Source: Cichorium intybus
Lineage: Eukaryota; Streptophyta; Magnoliopsida; Asterales; Asteraceae
Direction: 5' to 3'
Length of the DNA stretch: 64,000 nt
Assembly: GCA_023525715.1 (NCBI GenBank)
Contig: CM042010.1
Coordinates: forward strand, 66,679,966 to 66,743,965
Part shown: positions 1 to 10,160 of the stretch, piece by piece
Position numbering within the stretch: position 1 is the first letter of the stretch
Layout of the letters: every line of letters starts with the position of its first letter
Program-made: the position numbers and the translations under genes
Notes under the pieces: model-generated
Seen by the model: the letters and a program-made list of their open reading frames with translations, nothing else
The model's database searches: none
Told to the model about the DNA's origin: nothing

Positions 1-652
1 TTAGGATTCCGTCCTCGGAATCGCTTCATAATCTGTAAAAGTAGGGTATATTTTCTTCATGCTTTCCAAGGTTTCCCAAGTCAAATCCGAGCCCAGTGAA
101 TGTTTCCACTTGACCAATACTAGGTCAATTTCTTTGTTCCTTAGTTTCTTGGTTTTCACCTCTAACATCGCCTCTGGTTCTTCAACTAGTCTGTTGGGTG
201 TTTCCACCCTTATTTCTTCTAAAGGAATGGTTAACTCCTTCTTTCCAAAGTACTTCTTGAGATAACATACATGAAATGTATCATGTATTCCTTTGAGTTC
301 TGGTGGTAATTCTAGTTTGAACGCTTGTAACCCAATTCTTTTCAAAATTTTGAAGGGTCCAATATATCTTGGACTCAACTTCCCTCTCTTGCCAAATCTT
401 ATCACCCCCTTCCAAGGTGATACTTTTATCATCACCAAATCACCGTCTTTTAGATCATAGGGTCTTTTCTTCAAGTTTGAATAACTTCTTTGACGATCTT
501 GCGCGGCTTTCATGTTGGTCTGTATCACACTAATCTTTTCATTCGTCATTCTTACAATTTCTGGCCCAGTGAGTTTTGTTTCACCAGCTTCTAACCAACA
601 CACTGGCGTTCTACACTTTCTACCGTATAACGCTTCAAAAGGCGGCATCTTG
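1..652 (-). pseudogene. gypsy integrase C-terminus plus chromodomain
   Basis: This is the 3' end of the chromovirus polyprotein. It begins at the copia insertion point and ends with TAA at 3-1. It continues integrase with the conserved [14 protein letters not shown] block, then the [10 protein letters not shown] and [12 protein letters not shown] motifs of the integrase C-terminal domain, then a chromodomain around [15 protein letters not shown] and MKKIYPTF. In this family the chromodomain is thought to steer integration to modified chromatin. Reading upstream of 652 enters the LTR of the inserted element, so any start there is artificial. The matching upstream half resumes at 5889. The segment itself is open. 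Confidence 0.9.
648..652. repeat. target-site duplication TCTTG, left copy
   Basis: TCTTG directly abuts the left LTR of the Tork-like element. The identical 5 bp lie at 5889-5893, directly after the right LTR. On the minus strand the duplicated codons rejoin the gypsy integrase frame, so the insertion was precise. Confidence 0.95.
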
Positions 653-1187
653 TGTTGGGATATAACAAAACGAGTTAAGCACTTCAAACAAATCGATATT
701 TGATTTCGGTGACACGAGCGGAATAAAATTACCAAAAAAAACGGTAAACGAAAATGTAAAATCGGAACACAATATTTAACGTGGTTCGGTCACGGGATCA
801 CGACCTACGTCCACGGGCGAACGAGAGAGAGAGTTTTATTATCACCAAAGAAATTACAATCATACAAGGCCTAAACTGCCATTGTAATCTGATCATTCAC
901 AATATTGTATCACTCAAATTTTTGGCTGCCAAATAAAGGCTCTGCACAAAAATACCTCACAATATATCTCTTTGGAATTTTTAGCTCACAAGAGTTTCTA
1001 ATGTTTCCTCTTGATTTTTGCTTGTTGTTGGTGCATTGTTCTCAACCAAAAAACCATGTATTTATAGGCATGAGAATGCCATGTGAATGTGCAAATTGAA
1101 GTCAGGCGTGAAGAATATTTTCCAATTTTCCTCACCTACCATTTTGTTGACTTTAATATTTGTTTGTTCAAACATTCATATTTAACA
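653..1187 (-). repeat. 3' LTR of the Tork-like copia element
   Basis: 535 bp, bounded by TG and CA, matching 5354-5888 nearly base for base. Includes the ACGTGGTTCGG block near 780 and the TATAAATA box on the minus strand. Short open frames here also occur in the other LTR and are not genes. Confidence 0.95.
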
Positions 1188-1198
1188 ATCTCCCACTT
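1188..1198 (-). other. polypurine tract of the Tork-like element
   Basis: Read on the minus strand as AAGTGGGAGAT, immediately before the 3' LTR. This is the expected place and composition for the plus-strand primer of reverse transcription. Confidence 0.85.
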
Positions 1199-1286
1199 GA
1201 ATGCTTGAACAACTTACTCTTGCTCTGCCATCCAAATTTTACAACGGTCATTAAACACACACTCTCTCTCGTTTATGCCCCTTTCC

Positions 1287-2858
1287 TCAAACTTCTGAAA
1301 GGCCAGTTGAAGTCATGCAAAACTTCAACTTGTCTGTGGTAACCACCTTGGTGAACATATCTGCTGGATTCTTCGTTCCAAGGATTTTCTTCAGATTCAG
1401 AGTTCCATCATTGATTAACTCTCGAATGAAATGGTACCTCATCTGAATGTGTTTCGTTCTATTGTGAAACACCGGATTCTTTGCTAGGTGAACTGCACTC
1501 TGGTTGTCACAATGCAGTACACAATCCTCCTGTTGCATTCCAAGTTCTGATAGGAAGTTCTTCAACCATATAAGCTCCTTGGCTGCTTCTGCAATAGCCA
1601 TATACTCTGCTTCTGTGGTTGAAAGAGCAACACTCTTCTGTAACCTAGACATCCAACTGATTGCCGTACCTCCGATTGTGAAAACGTATCTCGTTGTGCT
1701 TTTACCCGAATCCGCACATCCACCCAAATCTGCATCGGCAAACCCTTCTAAGACTACCCCCTTTCTTCTGAAACATAGGGCAATCTCAGCTGTTCCTTTC
1801 AAGTAGCGTAACAGCCACTTTACTCCTTCCCAATGCTCTTTTCCTGGATTTGACATGAACCTGCTCACTACTCCCACTGCATGAGCAATATCTGGTCTTG
1901 TGCATACCATTGCATACATCAAACTACCAACTGCAGATGCATAAGGGACTTTAGCCATCTGTTCTTTGTCTTCTTCCGTCTTTGGGGATTGCTTCTTTGA
2001 GAGTTTTAACTGACTTCCTAAAGGTGTACTTCTGGCCTTGGCATCTGCCATGCTGAACTTTTCTAAAACTTTCTTGATATACTTTGTTTGCGAAAGTTTT
2101 AATGTATCGGTAACTCTGTTCCTGGCTATGCTCATGCCCAATATCTGCTTAGCAGCCCCTAAGTACTTCATCTCGAACTCTCTGGACAACTGCTTCTTAA
2201 GCTTGTTGATCTCCTGCATGTCGGATCCAGCTATCAACATGTCATCAACATATAATAACAGGATGATGTAAGAGGAGTTGAATTTCTTCAAGTAGCAACA
2301 GTGATCCATCTCGCATCTGTAATACCCACTCCTCTGCATGAAGCTATCAAACTTCAAGTACCACTGTCTTGGAGCTTGCTTCAAACCATACAGACTTTTC
2401 TTTAACTTGCACACCAGGTTTTCCTTACCAACTGTTGGGAAACCCTCTGGTTGTGCCATATAGATGTCTTCTTCCAGGTCGCCATGGAGAAAACCTGTTT
2501 TCACATCTAGCTGTTCTAGGTGGAGATCTTCAGAGGCTACAATTCCCAAGACCATTCTGATTGTAGTCATCTTCACAACTGGGGAGAATATCTCATTATA
2601 ATCGACCCCTCGTTTCTGTTGGAACCCTTTGACCACTAATCGGGCCTTGTATCTTTTACTGCCATCAATCTCATCCTTTACCCGAAACACCCACTTGTTC
2701 TGCAGTGCTTTCTTCCCTGCTGGGAGCTTGACCAAGGACCAAGTCTGGTTCTTGTCAAGTGAGCTCAATTCGTCTTCCATAGCCTTCTTCCACTGTATGG
2801 AATCTTTCATCCTTAAGGCCTCTGGATAGGACTCAGGTTCACCATTCTCAGTCAACAA
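1287..2858 (-). pseudogene. Tork-like copia reverse transcriptase and RNase H
   Basis: An open stretch of 523 codons. The N-terminal RVT_2-type domain shows [47 protein letters not shown] and the catalytic YVDD (codons at 2252-2241). The RNase H half shows the copia-type GFADADLGG, STTEAEYMA and CDNQSAVHLA motifs, then a tail of TKHIQMRYHFIRELI type. It makes double-stranded cDNA from the element RNA. The catalytic aspartates visible here are intact, so this part is better preserved than the rest. It is severed from gag-PR-IN by breaks between 2859 and 3423. The start is a convenience of the frame: in life this is part of one polyprotein. Confidence 0.92.
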
Positions 2859-3423
2859 TAAGTAATTAGCTGAAGGAGAATACCTAACTGGAGGTCTTCA
2901 TACTCTAGTGGATCTACGAACAGTAGGAGTTGAGGTCTCTGCATCATCTGCAACCCCGTCTTCAGAACTACTGTCATCTGTGCTCCCACTATCTCCATAT
3001 ACATCAGAGCTCCCACTGCTTCCTGAACTTTCACTTATCTCTGGAGTACTAATAGGTTTCAAAACGTTATCTTCAGAGATTTCTTCAAACTGACTTGACT
3101 TTCTGCTTTCTCTGGTGGCTTGTTCCTGCCTGAGCTCTCTGCAAGTTCATCTTTATATAGGACGTTCTCGTTGAACACAACATCCCGGCTTCTGATAACC
3201 TTTTTATTTTGGTTATCCTAGAAGCGGTACCCCATGTCATCCAACCCATAGCCTATAAAAGTGCATTTCCTTGATTTTGCCTCTAGCTTGTCTCTCTCCG
3301 AGTCTTTAACTTTGACATAAGAGACACAACCGAAAACCTTCAAGTGTTTGAGAGAAATATCACGACCTTGCCATTCCTCTTCTGGAATCTTAAACCCTAT
3401 GGGGACTGAGGGTCCTCTGTTGA
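2859..3423 (-). pseudogene. broken integrase C-terminus and linker of the Tork-like element
   Basis: Translation in shifted frames recovers copia integrase C-terminal text such as AYLINRGPS, HLKVFGC and IRSRDVVFNE, so this is decayed coding sequence and not a spacer. A frame change at about 3424 ends the upstream frame, and a TAG at 3220-3218 stands where the family has tryptophan (YRF-stop-D). The acidic, serine-rich stretch near 2900-3060 is the usual linker before RT. Confidence 0.8.
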
Positions 3424-5223
3424 TTAAATGCTGACCGCATCTGCCCAGAACATCTTGGGTAAACCTGCATGCAGTCTCATGCTCTTAGCCCTTTCGTTCA
3501 ATGTACGGTTCATCCTCTCAACTACTCCATTTTGCTGAGGTGTCTCTGGAACCGTCTTCTGCATTCTGATTCCCTGGTCAGCACAGTAATCAACAAATTC
3601 TTTGCTGCTATATTCGCCCCCATTATCTGATCTGAAACACTTGATCTTCAAGTCTGTTTCATTTTCCGCAGTAGCCTTCCATTTCTTGAAAGTGCTGAAA
3701 ACTTCAGACTTATGCTTCAAGAAATAAACCCAAACCTTCCTTGTGCAGTCGTCAATGAAAGTGACATAGTATCGGGATCCTCCTACTGAAGAAACTGAAG
3801 TAGGACCGTAGACATCTGAGTGAACTAGCTCCAGCTTCACGGACTTGGGCTGATGACCCACCTTCTTGAAAGTGACTTTCTTCTGTTTGCCAAGAACACA
3901 TGGCTCACAGAAATCGACTTTCACAGTCTTTAGCTCTGGTATTCTTCCTTTGGAGGCTAGCATCTTCATTCCCTTCTCACTCATATGTCCAAGTCTTTGG
4001 TGCCATAGAGTGGATGCCCCAACTTCTTCAACAGCATGTGCTTCGGCATCATAAACTTCCACCATGTAAAGTGTACCCCGCTTCTGTCCTCTAGCAACAA
4101 CTAAATTCCCTTTTGTCACCTTCCACTGATGATCACCAAATGTAACATGGTGACCTTCATTATCAAGCTGCCCCACGGATATTAACATCCTCTTCAAGTC
4201 AGGAATGAACTTGACATTCTTCAAAGTCCAATCTGTACCTAAAGTTGTCTTGAGCACCACATCCCCAACACCTGTAATATCCAGGCTCTTGTTGTCTGCT
4301 AGTCTGACCTTTCCTTTGTACTGCCGGAAATTCTGCTTTACTTCTCTGGAATGACTACCATGGAACGACGCACCAGAATCCATGATCCAGGATTCTGTTG
4401 AGTTTTCAACACAGCAAATGAGCGCATCATCTTCAGAATCTACTGCCATATTGACTTCCTTCTTGCCTTTGTCTGCCGAAGGCTTTGGGCACTGATTTCT
4501 GAAGTGACCTTTCACATTGCAGTTCCAACAGGTAATATCCGACCTGTTCTTAGACTGACCTCTCTTTCTCGACTTTGATCTTCCTCTACCGCCGCCTCCT
4601 CTGTTGGACTTCCTTCCCCTGTCTTCAGCGCTTAGAAGACTACTGGAAGATTCCCCGATACTCCGTCTGCGCACATCCTCACTAAGGATTAAATTTCGAA
4701 TGCTTTCGAACGTCAGCTTAGCACCTCCGACTGAACTGCTGACTGCTGTGACCGTACCGGACCAACTTTCAGGTAAAGATGATAGTAGCAGCAATGCCTG
4801 AACTTCATCTTCAAATTTAATATCAACCGATATTAACCTCGACAATATTGAATTGAATTCATTTATATGATCAGTTGCTGAACTACCCTCCATCATCTTC
4901 AAATTTACCAACTGTCTGATAAGAAAAACTTTATTCGACGCCGAGGGTTTCTCGTACATGTCAGATAGCGCCTTGATCAACCCATGAGTTGTCTTCACAT
5001 TGACAATGTTGTAAGCAACGTTCTTTGCCAATGACAACCTCACCACACCAAGAGCCTGCCGGTCTAACAATTCCCAATCCTCCGGCCTCATGTGAAAAGG
5101 CTTCTCTTCAGACAGAGGTTCATGTAACCCTTTTTGGTAGAGATAGTCTTCGATTTGCATTTTCCAGAAACCGAAATCGTGACCATCGAATTTGTCGATC
5201 TTAACTCTCCCATCTTCAGCCAT
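3424..5223 (-). pseudogene. Tork-like copia gag, protease and integrase
   Basis: The frame starts at the ATG at 5223-5221 (MAEDGRVKIDKF), which suits a copia gag. About 600 codons run to 3424. Gag occupies roughly residues 1-230, with an R/G/S-rich basic patch before the knuckle CWNCNVKGHFRNQC near residue 230. The aspartic protease motif IMDSGASFH is near residue 280 and intact. Integrase follows with the zinc-binding WHQRLGHMS and CEPCVLGK pair (about 405-445), then the catalytic Asp in HSDVYGP (about 470), Asp in SDNGGEY (about 533) and Glu in QQNGVVERMNRT (about 564). The frame is lost soon after, at WADAVSI. This truncates integrase and separates it from RT, so the copy cannot move by itself. 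Confidence 0.92.
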
Positions 5224-5338
5224 AGCTCGTAAAAACAATATTTTATAAGGCTAATCGAAACCTCGTTTCTGATGTCAAAGATCAGACTAAGCTGCAACCA
5301 CAGAGCATACGCGAGATACGACTTCCTTTAAACCCGGA

Positions 5339-5350
5339 GCTCTGATACCA
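5339..5350 (-). other. primer-binding site (initiator Met tRNA type)
   Basis: Minus-strand TGGTATCAGAGC, three bases inside the 5' LTR of the Tork-like element. This is the standard plant iMet-tRNA complement that primes reverse transcription. Confidence 0.93.
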
Positions 5351-5353
5351 GTT

Positions 5354-5888
5354 TGTTGGGATATAACAAAACGAGTTAAGCACTTCAAACAAATCGATAT
5401 TTGATTTCGGTGACACGAGCGAAATAAAATTACCAAAAAAAACGGTAAACGAAAATGTAAAATCGGAACACAATATTTAACGTGGTTCGGTCACGGGATC
5501 ACGACCTACGTCCACGGGTGAACGAGAGAGAGATTTTTATTATCACCAAAGAAATTACAATCATACAAGGCCTAAACTGCCCTTGTAATCTGATAATTCA
5601 CAATATTGTATCACTCAAATTTTTGGCTGCCAAATAAAGGCTCTGCACAAAAATACCTCACAATATATCTCTTTGGAATTTTTAGCTCACAAGAGTTTCT
5701 AATGTTTCCTCTTGATTTTTGCTTGTTGTTGGTGCATTGTTCTCAACCAAAAAACCATGTATTTATAGGCATGAGAATGCCATGTGAATGTGCAAATTGA
5801 AGTCAGGCGTGAAGAATATTTTCCAATTTTCCTCACCTACCATTTTGTTGACTTTAATATTTGTTTGTTCAAACATTCATATTTAACA
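5354..5888 (-). repeat. 5' LTR of the Tork-like copia element
   Basis: 535 bp, the promoter-bearing copy for minus-strand transcription. It is bounded by the primer site on its left and the target duplication TCTTG at 5889-5893 on its right. Confidence 0.95.
5760..5767 (-). promoter_or_regulatory. TATA box in the 5' LTR
   Basis: Minus-strand TATAAATA, about 120 bp into the LTR from its upstream end and followed by enough LTR for the R and U5 regions. The same box is present in the other LTR. Confidence 0.6.
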
Positions 5889-6090
5889 TCTTGATGCTTG
5901 AGTGATAACTGTTGTTATACGAGAATTCTACCAATGGTAAGTGCTCATCCCAATTACCTCCAAAATCAATGGCACATGATCTCAACATGTCTTCCAATGT
6001 CTGGATAGTACGTTCACTTTGTCTATCTGTCTGAGGATGATAGGCTGTACTCATCTTGATTCGAGTTCCCATCCTTTCTTGTAGAGAATC
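5889..6090 (-). pseudogene. gypsy integrase, middle segment
   Basis: This short piece carries the integrase text [20 protein letters not shown] (holding the catalytic Glu region), then [15 protein letters not shown]. It ends at YHSSIK, exactly where the Tork-like element is inserted. It continues at 652 on the far side of that insertion. Upstream it is cut from the rest of integrase by the TAG at 6093-6091. Confidence 0.9.
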
Positions 6091-7316
6091 CTAAAAGTTA
6101 GACGTGAACCGACGATCTCTATCTGAGACTATAGACAAAGGTGCTCCATGAAGTCTAATTACTTCATCAATGTACAGCTGAGCCAATTCTCCAAGTGGGG
6201 TAGTTTCTTTGATTGCGAGGAATAAGACGCTTTTGGTCAGTCTATCGACAATGACCCATATACTGTCATGTCCTTTTCGTGTTCTTGGTAGCCCCATGAC
6301 AAAATCCATAGTCACTTCTTCCCACTTCCCTGCTGGTATCTGCAACGACTGTGCATTACCATACGGCACCTGATGTTCTGCTTTTACTTGTGCACAGGTC
6401 TCACAGCGTGATATGTACTTTGCTATTCTCTTTTTCATTCCTGGCCACCAGTAATACTGCTTCAAATCTTGATATGTTTTCGTACTTCCAGGATGTATAG
6501 AATACTTGGATTTGTGAGAATCATCCAAGACTATCTTTCTGGTTGCTCCATATTTGGGAACCCAAATACGTCCTTTAAAAGTACGCAATCCTTGTGTATT
6601 TACTTCAAACACCACATTTTTCCCCAGCTTTTCTTTCTTTATATTATCTTCGGTTAAAGCACTTTCTTGAGCTTCTTTAATCTTTTGAATTAAAGTTGAG
6701 ACCACTTCAATTCTCATGGACCTCCCTTTAACAACTTTTTCACGAACCTTTCGGCTTAAGGCATCGGCTACTACATTAGCTTTTCCTTCATGGTAAATTA
6801 TTTCACAGTCATAATCATTCACGAGCTCAATCCATCGTGTCTGTCTCAAATTCAATTCTTTTTGAGTGAAAAGATATTGTAGACTTTTATGATCTGTGTA
6901 CAACTTACATTTCGTCCCATAGAGATAGTGTCTCCAAATCTTCAATGCAAACACAATTGCAGCTAATTCCAAATCATGAGTAGTATAACGTGTCTCTGCA
7001 TCTTTTAGCTGTCTAGAGGCATAGGCAATGACTTTGCCTCGTTGCATAAGCACACAACCAAGACCTTTATTAGACGCATCACTGTACACTACAAAATCTT
7101 CTGTGCCTTCTGGTAGAGATAATACTGGAGCTTCACATAGCTTCTTCTTCAATATCTCGAAGGCTTCTTGTTGTTTTTCTTCCCAGCTAAACTTCACATC
7201 TTTCCGGGTTAGCTGAGTCAGTGGCACTGCTATTTTAGAAAAATCTTGAATAAACCGTCGGTAATAACCGGCTAATCCAAGAAAACTCCTGACTTCTGTA
7301 GGTTTTTCGGTGGCTC
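6091..7316 (-). pseudogene. gypsy RNase H and integrase N-terminal half
   Basis: The frame differs from that of the RT segment because of a one-base deletion near 7295-7305. It opens with the end of the RT connection ([12 protein letters not shown]). RNase H follows: [32 protein letters not shown] and [10 protein letters not shown], closing with [10 protein letters not shown]. Integrase then shows the zinc-binding H-H-C-C region ([30 protein letters not shown]) and the first catalytic Asp in [12 protein letters not shown], then [15 protein letters not shown] at 6093-6091 stands where the family has tryptophan. Confidence 0.92.
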
Positions 7317-9778
7317 CTATTTCATTACCGCTTCTATTTTTGCGGGATCCACTTTGATGCCTTCAACTGAAACAACATGGCCCAGAAATTGAACTTCTCG
7401 CAACCAAAAGTCACACTTTGACAACTTCGCGTATAATTGTTCATTCTTCAAGGTATACAACACTTCACGTAAGTGCACTTCATGCTCCGCTTCACTTTTC
7501 GAATAAACCAGAATGTCATCGATGAAAACGATAACAAATTTGTCAAGAAAAGGTTTACAGACCCTATTCATAAGGTCCATAAATACAGCTGGGGCATTAG
7601 TGAGACCGAATGGCATCACTAAATATTCATAGTGACCATATCGAGTTCGGAATGCAGTCTTACATACATCTTCATCCTTCACCCGTACTTGATGATATCC
7701 AGAACGAATATCAATTTTAGAGAAATAACTAGCTCCCTGCAACTGATCGAATAAATCATCAATTCGTGGCAAAGGGTATCGGTTCTTGATTGTCACCTTA
7801 TTGAGTTCGCGATAATCTATACACATACGCATAGTACCGTCCTTCTTCTTGACAAACAACACTGGAGCTCCCCAAGGGGAAGAGCTGGGACGAATAAACC
7901 CCTTGTCAAGAAGTTCTTGCAACTGAGACATAAGTTCTCTCATCTCTGTAGGAGCAAGACGGTACGGCGCACGAGCTATGGGACTTGCTCCAGGGACCAG
8001 GTCAATACGAAATTCGACTTGCCTAATGGGTGGTAACCCAGGTAAGTCATCAGGAAAAACTTCAGGGAATTCATTGACCACTTTTATATCCTCCATCTTC
8101 TGCTTCTCTTTCTTCCCATTCATCACATAAGCGATAAACGATTCACACCCTTTATGGATGCATTTACGGGCCTTAATAGCAGTAATGAGACTTTGCATGT
8201 TCTTCCGGCGTTCCCCATATATGTAAACTTTGCTACTATCAGGCAATTTGATCGATATTATCCGTTTTCCGCAAAGGATTTTAGCATTATGAGTTCCGAG
8301 CCAATCCATCCCAATAACAATATCGAATCCTTTAATCCCGATAGGTAGCAAGTCAGCCTTTAAGATTCGCCCATTAATCTCAATCGGACATTTCTCATAC
8401 ACATGACGTACCGTAACTAGCTCTCCATTCGCGACTTCTATTACACAGGTATCATCTAACGGTTTCATTGGTATGTTCAGACACTTACGAAATTCATGGG
8501 ACACAAAAGAGAAATGTGCTCCAGAATAAAAAAGAACATAATCAGGTTGTGAGTTTACAACGAGTGTACCTGCCACCACGTCCTGATCCTCTTTAGCCTC
8601 TTCAAGGGTCATCTGAAACGCTCTCCCTTTCGTCTTTGTCGGCTCCGTCTTTTTGTTACTTGCAGTGGAAACTAGCGTCTCATTTTTCTTCTTTGGACAA
8701 TTGGTACTGTAATGGCCTTTTTCGTGGCAATTGTAACATTCCACTTCGCTAATATCTTTCACTTTGCAATCTTTGGCTTGGTGGCCCGGAAGACCACATT
8801 TGTAGCACCCACTAGTGCCCTTCTTGCATTCCCCGCTGTGCCTCTTTCCACACTTCTTACATTCCTTGACCTCACTTTGCTTAGAAAATCCCGATGAAAA
8901 ACGACTCTTCTTGCTTGCTCCAGAGATTCCTGAAGACTTTTGCTTCTCCCCAAAATCTTGTCGTTCTTTAGCCTTTTTCTCTATCATACTCTCAACTCTA
9001 GCCGCAGATTCAATGGCTTCATTGAGAGTAGTAGCTTTGCCAACTTCCAATGAGTAGTCCCCCGGCAACCCATTAACATACCGGTTTATCCTTCCAGCCT
9101 CAGTCGGTAATGTATCTTCCAAAAACAGCAACATCTCACAAAACTTTTTAGTGTACTCGTCAACTGTCTGTTTTTCCTTTGCAAGAGCAAAGAATTCATT
9201 GACCAAGTTCTCCCGATGCCTAGCTGAACAGAACTTGCCTTTCAACCGCTGGACAAACTCCTCCCAAGACAACGCATCAACAAACTCACTTCCCTTGGTT
9301 CGGCGGAGAGTATTCCACCAATTAAGAGCTTCCGCCTTTAGCATTTGAGAAGCAAATCCTACCTTCATATACTCTTCGCAACGACAGATGCGAAGAACTT
9401 GTTCCATTTCAGTCACCCACCGAATAGTTATTCGCGGGTCCATCTCCCCGTTGAATTCCTTAGGCCGACAGGACATAAAGTCCTTAAAAGTACAAACTCC
9501 CTTAGCCTTGAACTGTGGCTATGATTTGGAAGAATAGTCTCCCTGATAAGAATTCTGTGTTGGGTTAGTACCCTCAGGAGCCACACTTTTCTCACTATCT
9601 TCATTTTGTGATTTAGATCTTTCGCCTAATCATTCATCTAGAAGGTGAGTCATTTCTTGTCTGGTTTGTACTTGAGAGTCATCTAATAATTTCTGGATTG
9701 CCTCCAAGGTCAATGGAGGTGGATTAGCCTCACCCCTAGAATTTCCGCATACGATCCTTGACCACTTCTAGTTCGCAT
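7317..9778 (-). pseudogene. gypsy gag, protease and reverse transcriptase
   Basis: Gag most likely starts at the ATG at 9778-9776 (MRTRSGQGSYAE). The first 100 codons contain a frameshift and stops, and the clean frame begins at 9476. Gag shows the retrotransposon capsid text [15 protein letters not shown] and [12 protein letters not shown], then several zinc-knuckle cysteine clusters including [14 protein letters not shown] and [14 protein letters not shown]. The protease site reads [13 protein letters not shown]: tyrosine replaces the catalytic aspartate of the family D-S-G-A motif, so protease should be inactive. RT keeps [47 protein letters not shown] and the active-site FIDD (7526-7515). 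The segment ends at a TAG (7319-7317) in place of a tryptophan codon. Confidence 0.92.
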
Positions 9779-10148
9779 CTTGCTAAATTTTTTTTCAAAT
9801 ACTTTAGTATTTCATAATATATCATAATATTAGTTTACTAATTTTCCACCAGTTTCCCAGTATTCCCTCGCGGCTACACTAGGCTCAATATGCGTCCTGT
9901 GATTATGATAATACGGGCCCATATTACCATAATCACCTACACATGTTGCTCCCAATGTTCCGCTTGGTTCCACTGTTCACTAGTATCAATTAGCTACTTT
10001 TAACTCATAAATATACTCATATAATTCCATTAACAAATAATGTCTTAATTCCTTAAGACACAAAAATTATGTAACTCACTCTAACTGACTATTTCATAAG
10101 TCTAAGCCTAGGAGTGGAATGATCCAATCCTAATTCGCTTAAACTATG
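9779..10148 (-). other. gypsy 5' leader between primer site and gag
   Basis: AT-rich, no open frame. This is the untranslated leader, where packaging signals would be expected. I see no further feature in it. Confidence 0.6.
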
Positions 10149-10160
10149 GCTCTGATACCA
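10149..10160 (-). other. primer-binding site of the gypsy element
   Basis: Minus-strand TGGTATCAGAGC, three bases inside the 5' LTR (which begins TGTAACG at 10164). Complement of initiator Met tRNA. Confidence 0.92.

Larger units (their letters stand above)
653..5888 (-). mobile_element. complete Ty1/copia element, Tork-like, nested in the gypsy element
   Basis: Two 535 bp LTRs (653-1187 and 5354-5888, both TGTTGGG...TTTAACA) flank a minus-strand interior with an iMet primer site, gag-PR-IN, RT-RNase H and a polypurine tract. Order IN before RT is the copia order. The gag with one CCHC knuckle and the integrase type resemble the Tork/Tnt1 group. The LTRs look nearly identical by eye (for example G at 711 against A at 5412), so the insertion is fairly young. 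The copy is still disabled by a break near 3424 and a TAG at 3220-3218. The target duplication is TCTTG. Confidence 0.95.

Noticed and set aside
905..1099. A 64-codon frame present twice (905-1099 and 5606-5800)
   Set aside because: Both lie in the two LTRs of the same element; identity reflects LTR duplication and not two genes.
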